Origin: Solen grandis
Taxonomy: Eukaryota > Mollusca > Bivalvia > Adapedonta > Solenidae
NCBI GenBank assembly: GCA_021229015.1
Contig: CM037788.1
Location: 50,965,040-51,029,039 of the forward strand
Direction: 5' to 3'
DNA length: 64,000 nt
Part shown: piece by piece, positions 11,196 to 23,484 of the stretch
Layout: each line of letters begins with the position of its first letter
How positions within the stretch are numbered: position 1 is the first letter of the stretch
The notes under the pieces: generated by a model
The model's database searches: none
What the model was told of the DNA's origin: nothing
Seen by the model: the letters and a program-made list of their open reading frames with translations, nothing else
Program-made: the position numbers and the translations under genes

Positions 11196-11836
11196 TAGAA
11201 TAGAATTCCCATACCTTTAAAAGACAAGTCTAATTACATTTGAAAAATATATTACTTATTACACAAAGCAATGAAGTTAAAATATGAATGTTTCAGTTCA
11301 GTTTTAAATCGCTCAGTTTCGCTATCCCATTGCCTTCGTATCCACGGGGGTCCAACTCTGTCACACGATAAAAAGATGCCTGTTGAGATTTTGTCACTGA
11401 AGCCTGTCTATAGAGTTTGTGAGTTTCGACTTTCTAAACACAGGTCGCATCAATTAAAATGGTAAAAAACGATATTATTGTTTTGAAATATAGTAATGTC
11501 ATAATGTATTATTAAAGCATATATAGACTTGTTGTGAGCAATAAATTGTTCTAGTAGACGCTGTTTTGGGTTACCAGTTTTCATACATCACGCATTGCAT
11601 TGATGGTGTTTATTTGATAAACTGGTTAAATAAAAGGTATTTATGGATGTTTTCACTCTTGTTCAACTGTACAAGATGTTCAGTTGCCATTATAATGCAT
11701 CAGTATGATCATATAATGCAAATATCAGGGAAACAAAACAGACTATGCATGTCACGGTTTATTTCTCGGAAGTCACGATTTTGTGACGATAGCATTTGCA
11801 ATGTCACAGATTGTATGACGATATATTTCTTTGCAG

Positions 11837-12233
11837 GAAAACACAGTCAGATGCAAATACTGCCATCTGCAGTTCAAAGGAACCACTGAAGCTGTAAGAC
11901 ATGTTGCTGCAATTCACCCAAAACGGCAAATCGCCGTATTATTATCAAGGGGCGATAAAAAAAATTAAACCGCGGACTTACAGCATAAAGGGAGAGGACA
12001 TTGATGCAGATAACAAAATAATATCAGTAGATGGCACAACGGAAAAAATTCAGATCAAAAATGAAACCGATAGTCCTATTCATAAAATGAAGAGAGTTAA
12101 TACACCAACTAAGCATGTACATAAGCAGTTATTTTCTGCTGTTGAACACAAGAACACTTCATCTGAAAAAATGTTCACGGAAATGGTTGTTATTTTATTA
12201 AACTACTATAACCATATAACCTTTGGGTACTAA
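11837..12233 (+). CDS. C2H2 zinc-finger protein exon, interrupted by a poly-A frameshift
   Basis: After a good acceptor (atttctttgcag) the frame reads RCKYCHLQF ... VRHVAAIHPK, a single canonical C2H2 finger (C-x2-C-x12-H-x4-H). It stops just after an A8 run at 11957-11964. Removing one A from that run joins it to the following open frame (KPRTYSIKGEDIDADNKI and onward to 12231-12233), a hydrophilic Lys/Glu-rich tail. The break is therefore either an assembly error in a homopolymer or a recent mutation. Upstream exons are not identified; the ATG frame at 11376 does not join in phase. The target and role of the protein are unknown. Confidence 0.5.
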
Positions 12234-13011
12234 AGCTGTACTGTAAACTATCAATCGACTTTATTCATATTAGAATCTTAAAAGCAATTATCTGCTGTCA
12301 GTTGCCGATTATATGACTTTAACCTTTAAACAAATGCATTTATGTATACAGTGAAATTTACAAGTTTGGAAAACAGTCTTGCAGTTGGTTAGCAACATTT
12401 GTTATATGTAAAGTTATATAAGAACATAGCTTTCAAGACATTTTTTATTCATTTGGCTAATTTGTACTGAGACTGACTTTAATCCGATACATTTAAACTG
12501 CAAGGTAAATATTCAGTTATCAACAGAAAAATAAACTGTTTCAAATACACATTCCGTTAGCTAACGTTTGTGGTAGAACTTCATTTAAACAAGTTCGCTA
12601 AAAATATATACAAGACAATCTTAGTAAACACAGCTAGTCATATTTCAGTAAATAAAAATAAATAAAAGAAAAAAAAAAACAGTTTATAAATGGTCAACTG
12701 TTCCATTGCCACATGTATTTAATAATAAAGAAAACCAAAAACAGGAAAACACTATCCAAAAAACAAGTTTTAATTAATGAAGTAGATTTATGAAATAAAA
12801 CAAAATCCATTTCTATATGCCGATATTTGTAAAATTAATGTACTAGTATATTAAAATAATGAAATATGCAAAATAAACATACAATATTATTGTATATATT
12901 ACACTGACAGTGTTATTATTTAACTCAGTCTTTCTAGTCCTAGTACCAACAAATCTGATTTCGAACTAATCCCCCAATGCGAATTGACAGATGTCTTCAG
13001 TTTACATACAT
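12234..13011. other. AT-rich intergenic spacer
   Basis: Very AT-rich DNA with short A and T runs between two convergent zinc-finger genes. No coding, repeat or RNA signal is recognised. Confidence 0.5.
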
Positions 13012-13612
13012 TTACGAGCTTGTGACCATCATGCATCTCCGCTTATGTCGACTAAGCGCCGTGCGCCAGGAAAACGCCTTTCCACAGATACACACTTTGT
13101 TTCTCTCTCAATGTACGCCTTCGATGTGGTCATTAAGTGATGTTGTCGATGAAAGACATTTCCCACACTGGTCACATCGAAATCGCTCAATGTTACCTGC
13201 ACAAGTAATGGTGTGGCGCCTTAAACTTTGTTTATAAAAGAAAGCTTTTTTTGCACATCTTGCACTGGTATGGCTTACTGTTCATGTGCTTATTCATATG
13301 ACCATGGTAGTGTTCTATGCCATGGAACACCTTGTTGCACTCAGAGCATGAGTACTTAGGACCTCCGGTGTGCACAACGCGCCTGTGAACGTTGAGTGAT
13401 TTCCTGGATGAATACGACCTGGAACAGACCTCGCACATAAGTCTGGAGTTTTTATGCACTGACTGCGTATGCTCCTTCAGGTCATAGTGTGAACTGTAAT
13501 GTTGAGCGCAGATACTACATGAATACCTCACACGCTGGTGGACTGCCTTCTTATGTCTGCAGAAGTTTCCAGATTTGTACGTTTTGTAGGGGCAGTCTGG
13601 ACAGGCATATAC
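13012..13612 (-). CDS. C2H2 zinc-finger array exon (5' side lost in N gap), with frameshift and stop
   Basis: From an acceptor-like AG at the gap edge the minus strand reads four fingers in one frame: CPDC...HKKAVH, CSIC...HTQSVH, CEVC...HRRVVH and CSEC...HMNKH. A fifth begins YQCKMCKK and hits a stop after a run of seven A (plus-strand T run 13246-13252). With one A fewer the frame continues through finger five (KAFFYKQSLRRHTITC, a C2HC variant) and finger six (CDQCGKCLSSTTSLNDHIEGVH). TGA at 13110-13108 follows directly. A degenerate seventh finger (VCICGKAFSWRTALSRHKRRC region) lies beyond it in the same frame and ends at 13012. Such arrays normally bind DNA. It may be a gene with a sequencing error or an early pseudogene. 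Confidence 0.6.
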
Positions 13613-13614
13613 CT

Positions 13615-13714
13615 NNNNNNNNNNNNNNNNNNNNNNNNNNNNNNNNNNNNNNNNNNNNNNNNNNNNNNNNNNNNNNNNNNNNNNNNNNNNNNNNNNNNNN
13701 NNNNNNNNNNNNNN
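13615..13714. other. Assembly gap (100 N)
   Basis: Exactly 100 N, so probably a placeholder of unknown true length. It hides the end of a C1q exon on one side and the start of the zinc-finger exon on the other. Both are minus strand, which creates a false 194-codon frame across the gap. Confidence 0.95.
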
Positions 13715-14206
13715 GTCTGACTCTCGGCTACTGCTGTTATCTAGTGAAATAATAATAATCATCATTCTTGAATTTCCTTTAGCCACCTTGTATTTTGATG
13801 AATAGATACTATACATTTCAGTTTTACATCCAGAGAGTAAGAACTGGTTTATGATATTTAGGAAATATCTAAATTTTAATCAGATCATCATCATCATCAT
13901 CATCACCATCATCATCACTATCATCATCGATATTGACACCATCATTGCCGTCTTCAAAGTCACCGACAACATCAATAGATATAAGTGTCGCCATTATCGG
14001 TGACCGTCGTATTCTAAAAAACTATGCTGAATTTTGTTTGAGAATGACAGAATTAATGTTTTGATTGTTGTATCATAAATTATTCAGATAAGATTTGAAA
14101 TTTGAAAACTTATTTCGGATGTTTAACATCACGGTCTGCTAATCTGACAGAACAGAGATGTCAAGTGTTTTTGAGTTTGAATTTTAGTTTGACATATGTT
14201 TCGTTA

Positions 14207-14246
<40 letters not shown>

Positions 14247-15372
14247 ATGATGAAAGTCATTTTAAAGTCATTTTAAAGACATTCATATTTACACGTACAG
14301 ACCTGAATTTTTCCGTTTACGACCAGTTTTGCCCATATATCATAAGCGTGACTGTCTGGCATCCTTCTCGCGGTCACAGCCCAGGAAAACAGATAAATAC
14401 CGTTCATCGGAGCTGTAAATTCACCTGCATTGAAAGGAACGCTTTTAATTCAATTTTAATTTTGCTATGAATGATAACTTATAAAAATAATGATTGTTTA
14501 ACAGTTATTACTAAGTTGTATCTAGCATTTATCCTTGCTTTATGGTGAAAATACAACCTATGTGTGCATCGATAGTATGCCTGTCTGGATAATCAAGAGA
14601 GAGAGAGAGAGAGAGATAAGCACGCCCTTATTGCAGGGAGTTGATAACTTGTTTTTCCATATTAAGAGTCAATTCCTATATTGACTTACTGTGGTTCTAT
14701 AATTTGAAATCGCTTTATTAACATTGAAATATAAGTCTAGTACATGAAATTCATTTTAGTAACATAAGTTTTCGGATTAAAAGCGATGACGAATTGGCTA
14801 AACATTACGATGACATTGTTCAAATACAAGCAAGGATTGGAACAAGAATTATGTACAATGTTATATTATGTAAGTTTGTTAGGTAATCCAAATCAATAGT
14901 TCAAATAGAATAAAGAAATATACGAATATGTACTCATATAGACACATTTCTGTACATTTCGCGCACAGTTATTATCGATAATGGCCTCACTATACTTTGA
15001 CTTGAACTTGAACTGATAAAGAACTACACTGATGTATAACAGATGTTCACCGAAATTAAGATATAGATGTTCGATGTTTATGGCAATTTGATAATGAAGG
15101 TGTTTATAGACCTTGATAGATATAGGACGAAAAATAAGACAGACAGACAGTACCAGTGTTAGTATCGTAATGATCTCCGTCATTGAGGAGCATTTGGTTG
15201 AATACTATCGGTTGGTCTTTTCCAAGCCCATGGAGTGGATGGTCCAAAAAGGCCGTGAAGGCGCAATTCAGGATGCCTTGACGAGACGCTTGATGTCGAA
15301 ACAAAAGTTCATAACGATATTGTACGATAAATACATGTAGATAGATAAGGATTAATTATAGCAAGTACAAAG

Positions 15373-15428
<56 letters not shown>

Positions 15429-16303
15429 CGTATTAGAAAAAGGTATGCGATACAGACATGTACTCGCATGTTGATAGAATTTCTTTCTTTGCGTCAATAT
15501 GGTGTAGTTTGCTTGATTCAAAATATCATGTATTTGGGTCCACGCAATGTATATTATATCAATATGATAAAGAACAAAACAGTTATAATGATTAATGGTA
15601 TGGTTTACAATGTTCAAACCTTTGGATGAAAGTGAAAGAATCTGCTCAAAATTAGCTGTTTTAGCATATCAAAGGATGTGAAAGATGTATTATTCATTGG
15701 AATGTGTAATTGAACCATTGTGCCATGGATAAACCCATTACTTTTGAATCTAAATTATCTGACGAAAAATTAATGTTATGTTTTTATCACAAACAAGGAT
15801 GTAACAATAGTCAACATAATTTGAATAATTTACCATAAATAAAAGAGGCAAAACATATTTGATAACTCGAATGGCTTACTTCGTGATAAGGGAGTCGTGG
15901 ACCAGTTGCCTTGATCATCCTTGATATCCTCGTTCGTTTCTGTTGACTCTTCGTCACTTTCATCACTCTCTGACTGGGAGTCTTTCGAAGCTTTCACAGT
16001 AGCTTCCAATTCCTTAATGCGCAAATCTTGCGCACCGAATTTCTCCTCGTACGATTCAATTTTCTGTGTAAGTGACGAGATCTGAATGCGAAACTGTGCA
16101 TTTGTCCCGAGCAGAGCACTTATCGAGGCTTTGAGGTCCTTCTCTGACTTCTCGAGTTTACCTATTTTTGTCTGAAGCTCGGTAACCGTAATGACGAGCG
16201 CTTCTACAACTTTCTCCAGATCTTTTTCTGATTTTGAAGATTGGCAAAGCGAAACGTTTAAAGCACAAAAGAACAGAACGCATACTTCGATATAAAATCG
16301 CAT
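13715..16303 (-). CDS. C1q-domain-containing secreted protein, gene A (3' end in N gap)
   Basis: Exon 1 (16303-15880) starts MRFYIEVCVLFFCALNVSLC, a signal peptide. A long coiled coil (residues about 24-110, heptads of the LEKSEKDLKASISALLG type) and an acidic Ser/Glu linker follow. Exon 2 (15288-15154) and exon 3 (14424-14303) encode the first two thirds of the C1q beta-sandwich (NCAFTAFLDHP, YDTNTG, NGIYLFSWAV, LVVNG). Exon 4 starts at 13740 (ITAVAESQ) and runs into the gap. Exon lengths 135 and 122 and phases match gene B exactly. Bivalve C1q proteins of this design act as secreted lectin-like recognition proteins. There is no collagen stretch; the coiled coil probably drives oligomerisation. 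The gene looks intact up to the gap. Confidence 0.85.
13880..13930. repeat. (ATC)n microsatellite
   Basis: Imperfect atc/tca triplet repeat within intron 3 of C1q gene A. Confidence 0.9.
14211..14245. repeat. Poly(A) run
   Basis: About 34 A in a row on the plus strand inside intron 3 of C1q gene A. It could be the tail of a retroposed sequence, but no recognisable body precedes it. Confidence 0.8.
15373..15426. repeat. (TA)n(GA)n compound microsatellite
   Basis: A TA run is followed directly by a GA run, in intron 1 of C1q gene A. Confidence 0.95.
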
Positions 16304-17243
16304 TGTGCCCACAGCTGTATGCAATCGGTTTGTAAACACAATGACCTTCGAAACGGAAACCGGCGTATAGATAAGAACTGTCCCAAGTAAGACTAATATT
16401 AAGATAAAAAAAGGAGTATCTTACTGAAATATTTAGTTGCTATGGTGGTACACTACCTAAATTTTGAAAACTACAACTACATCAATGTATACACGATTCA
16501 TGAAAATCTTCTAGTTGTTTAAATTGTATCAATTAAGTACATATTACCGCCCTAGCAAATTCTAGCTAACTGAATACGAAAATGTCATTAAAAGTATTTA
16601 AAGTCAGTCGTGTTCGGGATATTCAATTAGCTGAATGGTTTAAAGAGGAGTTTTACATACATGGATATTTATATTAAAACACATAAAATCCAAATATCTA
16701 AGAATAAGTTTGATGAAATGTTTTCGAGACAGCCATTCAGTAAATTGTTTACATGAAAAAAAAAAACGAGAGCCAGTTAATTAAAAGGATTCCATGAAAG
16801 GTTTTTTTATGAAAAAAAAAACACTTCTTTCAGTAGTAATAATGAAAAGGTTTTCGTGAAGCGGAAATGGCAGAGTTTTGAATTGAATAATTATATAATA
16901 TAAATATTACGTTATATATACGTTAGTTTGCATACTAGTACCTGCCGCCAGGAAATTCGGCTATCTAAAATTTCATAATTTCATTCACTTTTCGTGAAAC
17001 CTAGATGGTTTTTATCTAACGTAAAATGTTGTTATAAACATAAAAGATTTCCGTCTTTTTACGAAAGCGATTTTTAAACTTAAACGATATATTCAGTTCT
17101 CATTACAGATATGTGGATAACATCACCACATCGATTCAAAGATTGTAAAATATATCATAAAAATACAAGTAAAGAAGTAATAAACTTTCCTCGAACGTTT
17201 CTTAAGAATTTGAAAATTCTCGAACAGGTTAGCAACAGTCTAA
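16304..17243. other. Intergenic spacer between C1q genes A and B
   Basis: AT-rich DNA that must contain the gene A promoter (minus strand) and the gene B 3' UTR. No repeat or further exon is recognised. Confidence 0.5.
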
Positions 17244-19820
17244 TTATTCAGCCGTCTGAAGCAACACCCCGGAAAATGATGTCGACCGTTCAACGTTGTC
17301 ACCATGGAGATCAGTGCCGCCGTCAGCGTGCGTAATCCAGACGACATCGCTTCTACTTAAATTAAGTATAGCTATGTTGGTTCCCTGGTTATCGTCACGG
17401 TCACTCTGAGACTGAGCTACCGCTGTTAGCTTAAAAACATAATAATAACAATATTAATCAGCATTATCATATCATAATCCCTATCGTCGTATTCGTCGCT
17501 GTTAATTACCTACACCATAATGAAATAGTGTTCCTTGTTGTCGACATAATTTAAACAAATACATTCATCTTAAACATGTATTGAAAGAAAGGAAGTCAAT
17601 GAGCTAATTTGGCTGATGTAGCAATAAGATTTGAGGTTATTTTGTTTGTATTATACAATATTCAACACGTTAGCTTCCACCACAAAGATTCCCTTGATCT
17701 ATCAAGTTTCAGGTTCGTGTGCAAATATTTGTAAAGTTTCTTTAAATCTGAGATTTGCATTCATTCTGTTCTGGCTTCTCACTCTTTTACCATAGTTTCA
17801 AATGACGTATCTAAATAATAAGGTTACATGTATACAAACCTGGTTAATTCCGTTCACAACCAAATTTGCCCAGATATCATATGCGTCGGTACCAGGTAAT
17901 TTCCGTGCCGTCACCGACCAGGAGAGAAGATAAATACCATTCACGGGAACAGTAAACATACCTTTAAAGTAAAGAGATTAAAGCTTGCGTTTTACGTAAC
18001 CTAAAATACAAGAGGACGTAAGAAGGTCGTAGAATTAGGTATTTAGTCACATATATCAAAACCTTATTCATAGACATTAAAACCATCTTCAATACAATTT
18101 AATAAGAATATTTTAGTAACATTTGTTTAACAATGTACTATGGAAACCATAAACCAATGAATTTCGAGTATAGTGCAATAACATAACAAAGATTCTCTCT
18201 CAAAAAGAGAGTTCAGAGAAATGGTGAATACACTCGTGAATTAAATCGTAGGCAAAGCTCACTAAAGCATGATTCTCATTAAGCTCGGTTTGACAATGCG
18301 ATCACAAAGGGCATAATTGAGCGTATCGAGACCCTTGTGGTAATATATCGCCAAATAAGTTATATGAGTGAACTAGAAAGTCTGATATTTCCTATGACGT
18401 TTTGAGTCCTAATTAAGTAAATAGTATCAGCAAGATGAGTTCTCCGAATTCTGAACAAAATTGCCCCCAGGTGAGTTTTATCTTGAAAGCCAAGAGAACG
18501 TCCTCGTGCGTCTTGTTACAGGAAATGAAGCATTGATTCACAACTGACAATAAGATGCTTAACATATGTAGATTCGTAATACTGTACTCTTCTGGATATA
18601 GGTATCAATTTATTTACATTTATAAATGGAATACAGTAAATGGGGAGAAATTTCGCTATATTGGTTGTTTATGAAAATGAACTTTACCAATAAATGTATA
18701 AAGGAATAGATATAATACATATCTGGTGAGTTGGTGTTACCACAACCTCGCGGCAAAATATTGATTATATGATTATATTTGATTTTTGGAGCCGTTTGAT
18801 AAGGATGACAGGAACTTTATTAATTTGAATTTCATCGCCCGTTATTTTCAAACTAGCGAGAATTGAAGAAAAATTACCATTTTAATTCATTATATAAAAC
18901 ACTTTATGTCGAGAAAGATGTAAATGTGAATGATTCTTTTCTGTGGTAGAAGAAACAATTCTAGAAAGACAGGCTACTAGACATTACCCGTGTTGGTATT
19001 GTATGGGTTGCCGTTATTGAGAAGTATTCTGTTGAACACAATCGGTTGGTTTTTTCCAAGATGTCGGATTGTATGGTCCAAAAAGGCCGTAAAGGCGCAA
19101 TTTAATATCCCTTGACGGGCCCCTAGAAACAGACACATGCAAAACCATAACTTCATAGAAATTAATCGTATACGTTTAAAGATTACAGATAAGAATATGA
19201 AAATGATATCATTACAGATACAATATAATATAAACTAATCCATCCATTTAGATATCGGGGTATTTACATATAATGCGATTGGCTTTATAAATTCCGTTCA
19301 AATGTTCAGAAGGGTCAAAGATCAAAAGTTAAAGTAAAGTAAGTGATTTCAACAAGAAGATTGGAAACTTATCAAATGGCTCACTTCGAGAAAATTGTAC
19401 AGCAGGCATGCTACGCTCTGTGTCATTGTTGTCTTTTTCGTCTCTGGCCTCATTGTCCGTTTCTGTCGCACCTTCTTCATTTCCACTGTTTTCTGACTGA
19501 GACTCTGCAGAAGCCACAGCTTCTAACTCCTTGATACGTATATCTTGTGAAATGAATTTTCTCTTGTAAAATTCCACTTTCTTTATTAGAAATGAAATCT
19601 GAAACCGAAACTGTGCATTTGTCCCGAGTAGAGAACTGATCGACGATTTGAGGTCTCTCTCAGACTTTTCTAGTCTATCCAATTTTGACTCAAGTCCAGT
19701 GACCTTAAGAACAAGCGCTTCTACAACTTTCTCAAGATCTTTCTCTGGTTTTGATGATTGGCAAAGCGCAAAGCTTAAAGAGTAAAAGAGGAGAATGCAT
19801 ATTCCAGTATAAAAACTCAT
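17244..19820 (-). CDS. C1q-domain-containing secreted protein, gene B (complete, 292 aa)
   Basis: Four coding exons join cleanly: 19820-19385, 19122-18988, 17961-17840 and 17429-17244 (phases 1, 1, 0; total 879 nt with stop). Residues 1-20 (MSFYTGICILLFYSLSFALC) form a signal peptide. Residues about 24-110 are a coiled coil (DLEKVVEALVLKVTGLESKL) and 115-142 an acidic linker. Residues about 147-292 form the C1q domain, with AFTAFLDH, QPIVFNRILLN, NGIYLLSWSV, LVVNG and the typical ending TSFSGVLL. The start was chosen by alignment with genes A and C; an upstream in-frame ATG at 19991 would place a second hydrophobic stretch before the signal. Expected role is a secreted, oligomeric pattern-recognition protein, inferred from the family. 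Confidence 0.92.
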
Positions 19821-22477
19821 GTTATTCCCGACTGCGCGTATGTGTAAGAGTGAATATTGAATATGTTGATAACTCAATAACCCTAGAGAAGCAAAACAAA
19901 GTAAGAGAAGATAAGAGCTTGCCAGAACCTGTCTAGACATTAAGATAATGCGTTTGAGAGAATGCAAAGACAGTAGGCGAATAATGCGCATTTATTTATC
20001 TGTCTGTCTATGGTAATAAAGTAGACAAAAAAGTATTTGCAATACCTATTCAACAACAACAGCGACTATCTTTATTGCTTATTACTTCTATCTGATTATT
20101 TTGTAGAGAAAAGGAATTTCAATTTGTGTATATTTTTGTAAATTTACAAAAGTTACATACAAAATTAAACTTAATAGAAAAATACATACATCCGTGTCTT
20201 TCGAAGATTAAAGTAAGTTAGGAATCCAGAAATGAACATTATTTTATATTTAATAAAATATATGTAATGCAAATCAAATGGAAATGATAAGACTTTAATG
20301 CAACACTAAATTTTCCTGACATAGACAAACATCGCAATATAATGCGTAGCAGAACGAATACGCGATCAGAAGTATAGATGATCGATCTTTGTCTTGACGT
20401 CAACAATAAAAGATGATAATAAATTAAGGAGAATAATATCGTATTAAAATGAATAAAAGGATTAAATGTATTTGAATTATTTTCATTTTTCTGCGTAGGC
20501 AGAAGCAAATTAACACAACGAGGAAGGCTTGCAAAAAAAGTAAGATGCGTTGATAATATGAAAGTTTTATGTACATGGAAATTAAAATCATTGCAAACAT
20601 TGATGTATGGTTAATAGTTCCAACTTACTGATACAAAGATACATCGATTACCATGTATTTGACTTCTAGATGTTATATTGTTAGAATATGTTAAATGATA
20701 GGCATGTTTTCGTAGAAATTTACAAGATATCATCTTGTTAGAATATGTTAAATGATAAAAATATTTTAGCAGAAACGTTTATGATTTTATGTTGTAAGAA
20801 TAAATACATAATAATTAGATTAGATTTTTTTTAACATTTTTGCGTGAGGTGGCTGTATTTAAAAATCTGAACACCTGCTACGTCGTATTGTGAGATAACA
20901 AGACACAAAGACCAAAGTTCCAACACAAATTTAATTTTACGTACATATATTATCTACACGATCAACTCTTATAGCTTCGACAAGTACTTTTGTATCCAGC
21001 CTCTGGGCTGTGTCTGTTTACATGTGGTCGGGCCTAATTGTAAATATATGTAAATTAGATGACAAAGGTAATGAATAATATGCCATCTAAAATTACATTC
21101 ACTTTTATGAAATCTTCGTAATTTTCCTGTAAAAGTTTGTTGTGTACATAAATCATCCATTTTTGAAAACGAGATTTTTCACTGAAAATTATGTAGTTAA
21201 TTTTTCATGAAAATTAAATGGATAACTGTTGGCAGAAGTATGCCACATTAAGGTATGAGACTCCGAATCTATCAATATGATTGATGTTTTAAAAGAAAAA
21301 AAATGCATTGCGACACCCAGCTTAAAGTCCTAATAAAGGCGTGCGATCTTTCCAATAGAATGTAAAAACCAAAACGCGCATGCGCTAAAAGACTTTTGGT
21401 AAGATCTACATGCTGAACCAGTTAGCTATACATATTATTCAAACTCAAACATTTAAGCAAGGTTAATAGGTCATGTGACGCCATATGACACGTTTTCCCA
21501 ACTCTAGCTCCTTGTAGTAAGTCAGAAACTCGTTCTTTGGTTAATCATAAACCCGCCGGAAGTCCCTCAGTGGCTTGAACGCTTTTATTTGTTCCATTCA
21601 TACCTAAGGAAGACCTTATGTACACAATCGCAACGCATTGATACGATACTGAGCGCGGAGCGATACAGAACGGTGAAAAATGGTTGTGGTTGTTAATGCC
21701 TGCTTTTGATTTACGGCTACGTAAGACTGGCGCTATCGCCAATCAAAAAATGAAGACATTGCATGATATTTCATGTTTGAACGACTTTTTCATACCTTAT
21801 TTTCCTTTCATTTCTCTCGTATTTTTGAAATAAACATTTGAAACTCAAATTTATCGATTTGACGTCATTTTTTTTTTTATATGAAATCAGCAACAGTCAT
21901 CGTGACCTTATCTCAAAACTGACATACTAGAAACCTTCATCTCATTGAAAAAACCTATGATCTTGTCTTCTACATTAATAATCATGAATAGTTCTTAGTC
22001 ACAACACCAATTCATGTCTTGATTAACTGTACTGCGCAATTCAGTATACCTTGGCGGTCCTCTAGAAACTCATACATAGTATTAGAGAAATAGAGAGACA
22101 TAAAATAATGACAACGAAATAGTCAAATGAAAAGATTTAACGTTGTTAAATGTCGGAACCCACAAAGAAATCGACCTTATCACGATAGAAGTAAACTGCC
22201 GGGCTTACAAAAGACGCATGAAATTTCTTGAAACCGAAATATCAAATGGACTGGCTATAATACACAAAATACTAGTCAAACAGATCTGATATCTTAACGA
22301 CAATGAAAGTAACAAGACATATACTACATGTAATACAAAGTTCATAAGAAATCTTAAATTTCAAGTGTATATCGAAATTGGACACTTATATGATTTCAAT
22401 TTTGCACGTACGTCTGTTTTGTTAAGCCAAATGGTTCTGATACAACTTTTCTTTTCGTTGTTTCTCTTTAAACCGTT
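19821..22477. other. Long intergenic stretch, no gene seen
   Basis: AT-rich with scattered short runs. A 23-nt segment (ttgttagaatatgttaaatg and next bases) is repeated at about 20678 and 20735, a small 57-bp tandem duplication. No C1q exons 2-4 for gene C were found here. Confidence 0.5.
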
Positions 22478-22755
22478 CCCGGTGACCGAGTAGTTAAAGC
22501 GTCCTTCTTGTGAGTGGGAGGTCGTGATTTCGATCCCCGGCCACAACATACAAAAATCCTTAAAAATGGTACTGCCATAACTCCCTAGTTTGACGCTCAG
22601 CATACAAGAGTAGTGCAAGGACAGATTGACCTGGTGTCAATATAAGGTAACTGGGTGTGGTATCATGTGTGATATCGCAGTGTGGCAGCACTATATTTGT
22701 CTCAAGTAGACGTCGTCTCCAAATGACTGAAAAACTGTCGGTGGGGCGTAACCCC
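22478..22755 (+). mobile_element. tRNA-derived SINE, family A, near full length
   Basis: The head has an A-box-like gtgaccgagtagttaaagcg and a B-box-like gatttcgatcccc. The family body (gtaactgggtgtggtatcat) and the 3' end ccaaatgactgaaaaactgtcggtggggcg follow. It lies just downstream of the C1q gene C first exon, in what would have been its intron 1. Confidence 0.85.
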
Positions 22756-22890
22756 CCTCCCCCACCACCAAAAAAGGTTTCTCTTTAACATTTATACATG
22801 TATGCCTACATTCCATAAATGATCGCAAGATAAACATTTTTCAACATTGTAAATAGAAACACAGATATTTCACTTATTTGAATAACTTAC

Positions 22891-23323
22891 TTCGAAACAG
22901 AGCAGGCACGCTTCGCCCAATATCATTGTTGCCTACTTAGTCTTTGCCCTCCTCAACTGTATTTGCTGAATTGTCGTCACCTTCATCGCTCTCTAAATTA
23001 GAATCTGCCAAACCTCTCGCAGCATCTTCTAATTCCCTGATGCGCAAATCTTTTGCAGTGATTTTTTTCTCGTAAGATTCAATTTTTCTTGTCAGTGACG
23101 AGATTTTAATACGAATCTGTGCATTTGTCCCAAGTAAAGCATTTATTGAGACTTTTAACTCCTCTTCAGACTTTTCAAATGTATCTTATCTTGTTTGAAG
23201 CTCGGTGACCTTAGTAACAAGAGATTCAACAACCATTTTAAGATCTTCAACCTTTGGTGATTGACCAAGCGCTAAGTTTAAAACATTTAAGAGCAGAACA
23301 CATAACTCAGTGTAAAACCTCAT
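22891..23323 (-). pseudogene. C1q-family first exon, pseudogene (gene C)
   Basis: The exon starts at the same ATG context (MRFYTELCVLLLNVLNLALG) and ends at the same donor (tttcgaa then gtaagt) as genes A and B; its length of 433 nt keeps phase 1. TAA codons at 23188-23186, in the coiled coil, and at 22939-22937, near the end, stop the frame. No matching exons 2-4 lie between it and gene B. The signal peptide, coiled coil (LLGTNAQIRIKISSLTRKIE) and acidic linker are all recognisable. This is a dead or partial duplicate, showing birth-and-death turnover in the cluster. Confidence 0.85.
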
Positions 23324-23457
23324 TGTGCATATGTTTAAATGATTTTTGTTGCCTGACACTACAAACTTCAACAGGAAACCAACGAATTGATAAGAGATAA
23401 GAAAAGTGTTTAGTTGCCACAGTTACAAGAGAGGATACAAAACCTAATTTATACTCA

Positions 23458-23484
23458 CCTATCTATCTATCTATCTATCTATCT
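23458..23484. repeat. (CTAT)n microsatellite
   Basis: Pure tetranucleotide run of about seven units. Confidence 0.95.

Noticed and set aside
11271..11465. ATG frame as first exon of the plus-strand zinc-finger gene
   Set aside because: The possible donor after 11460 would enter the 11837 exon in the wrong frame for the zinc finger.
13232..13816. A 194-codon minus-strand frame running through the N gap
   Set aside because: It is an artefact. The part right of the gap belongs to C1q exon 4 and its intron; the part left is a zinc-finger exon.
22479..22540. Functional tRNA gene
   Set aside because: The A- and B-box-like segments belong to the head of a SINE. No cloverleaf with a complete acceptor stem is present.
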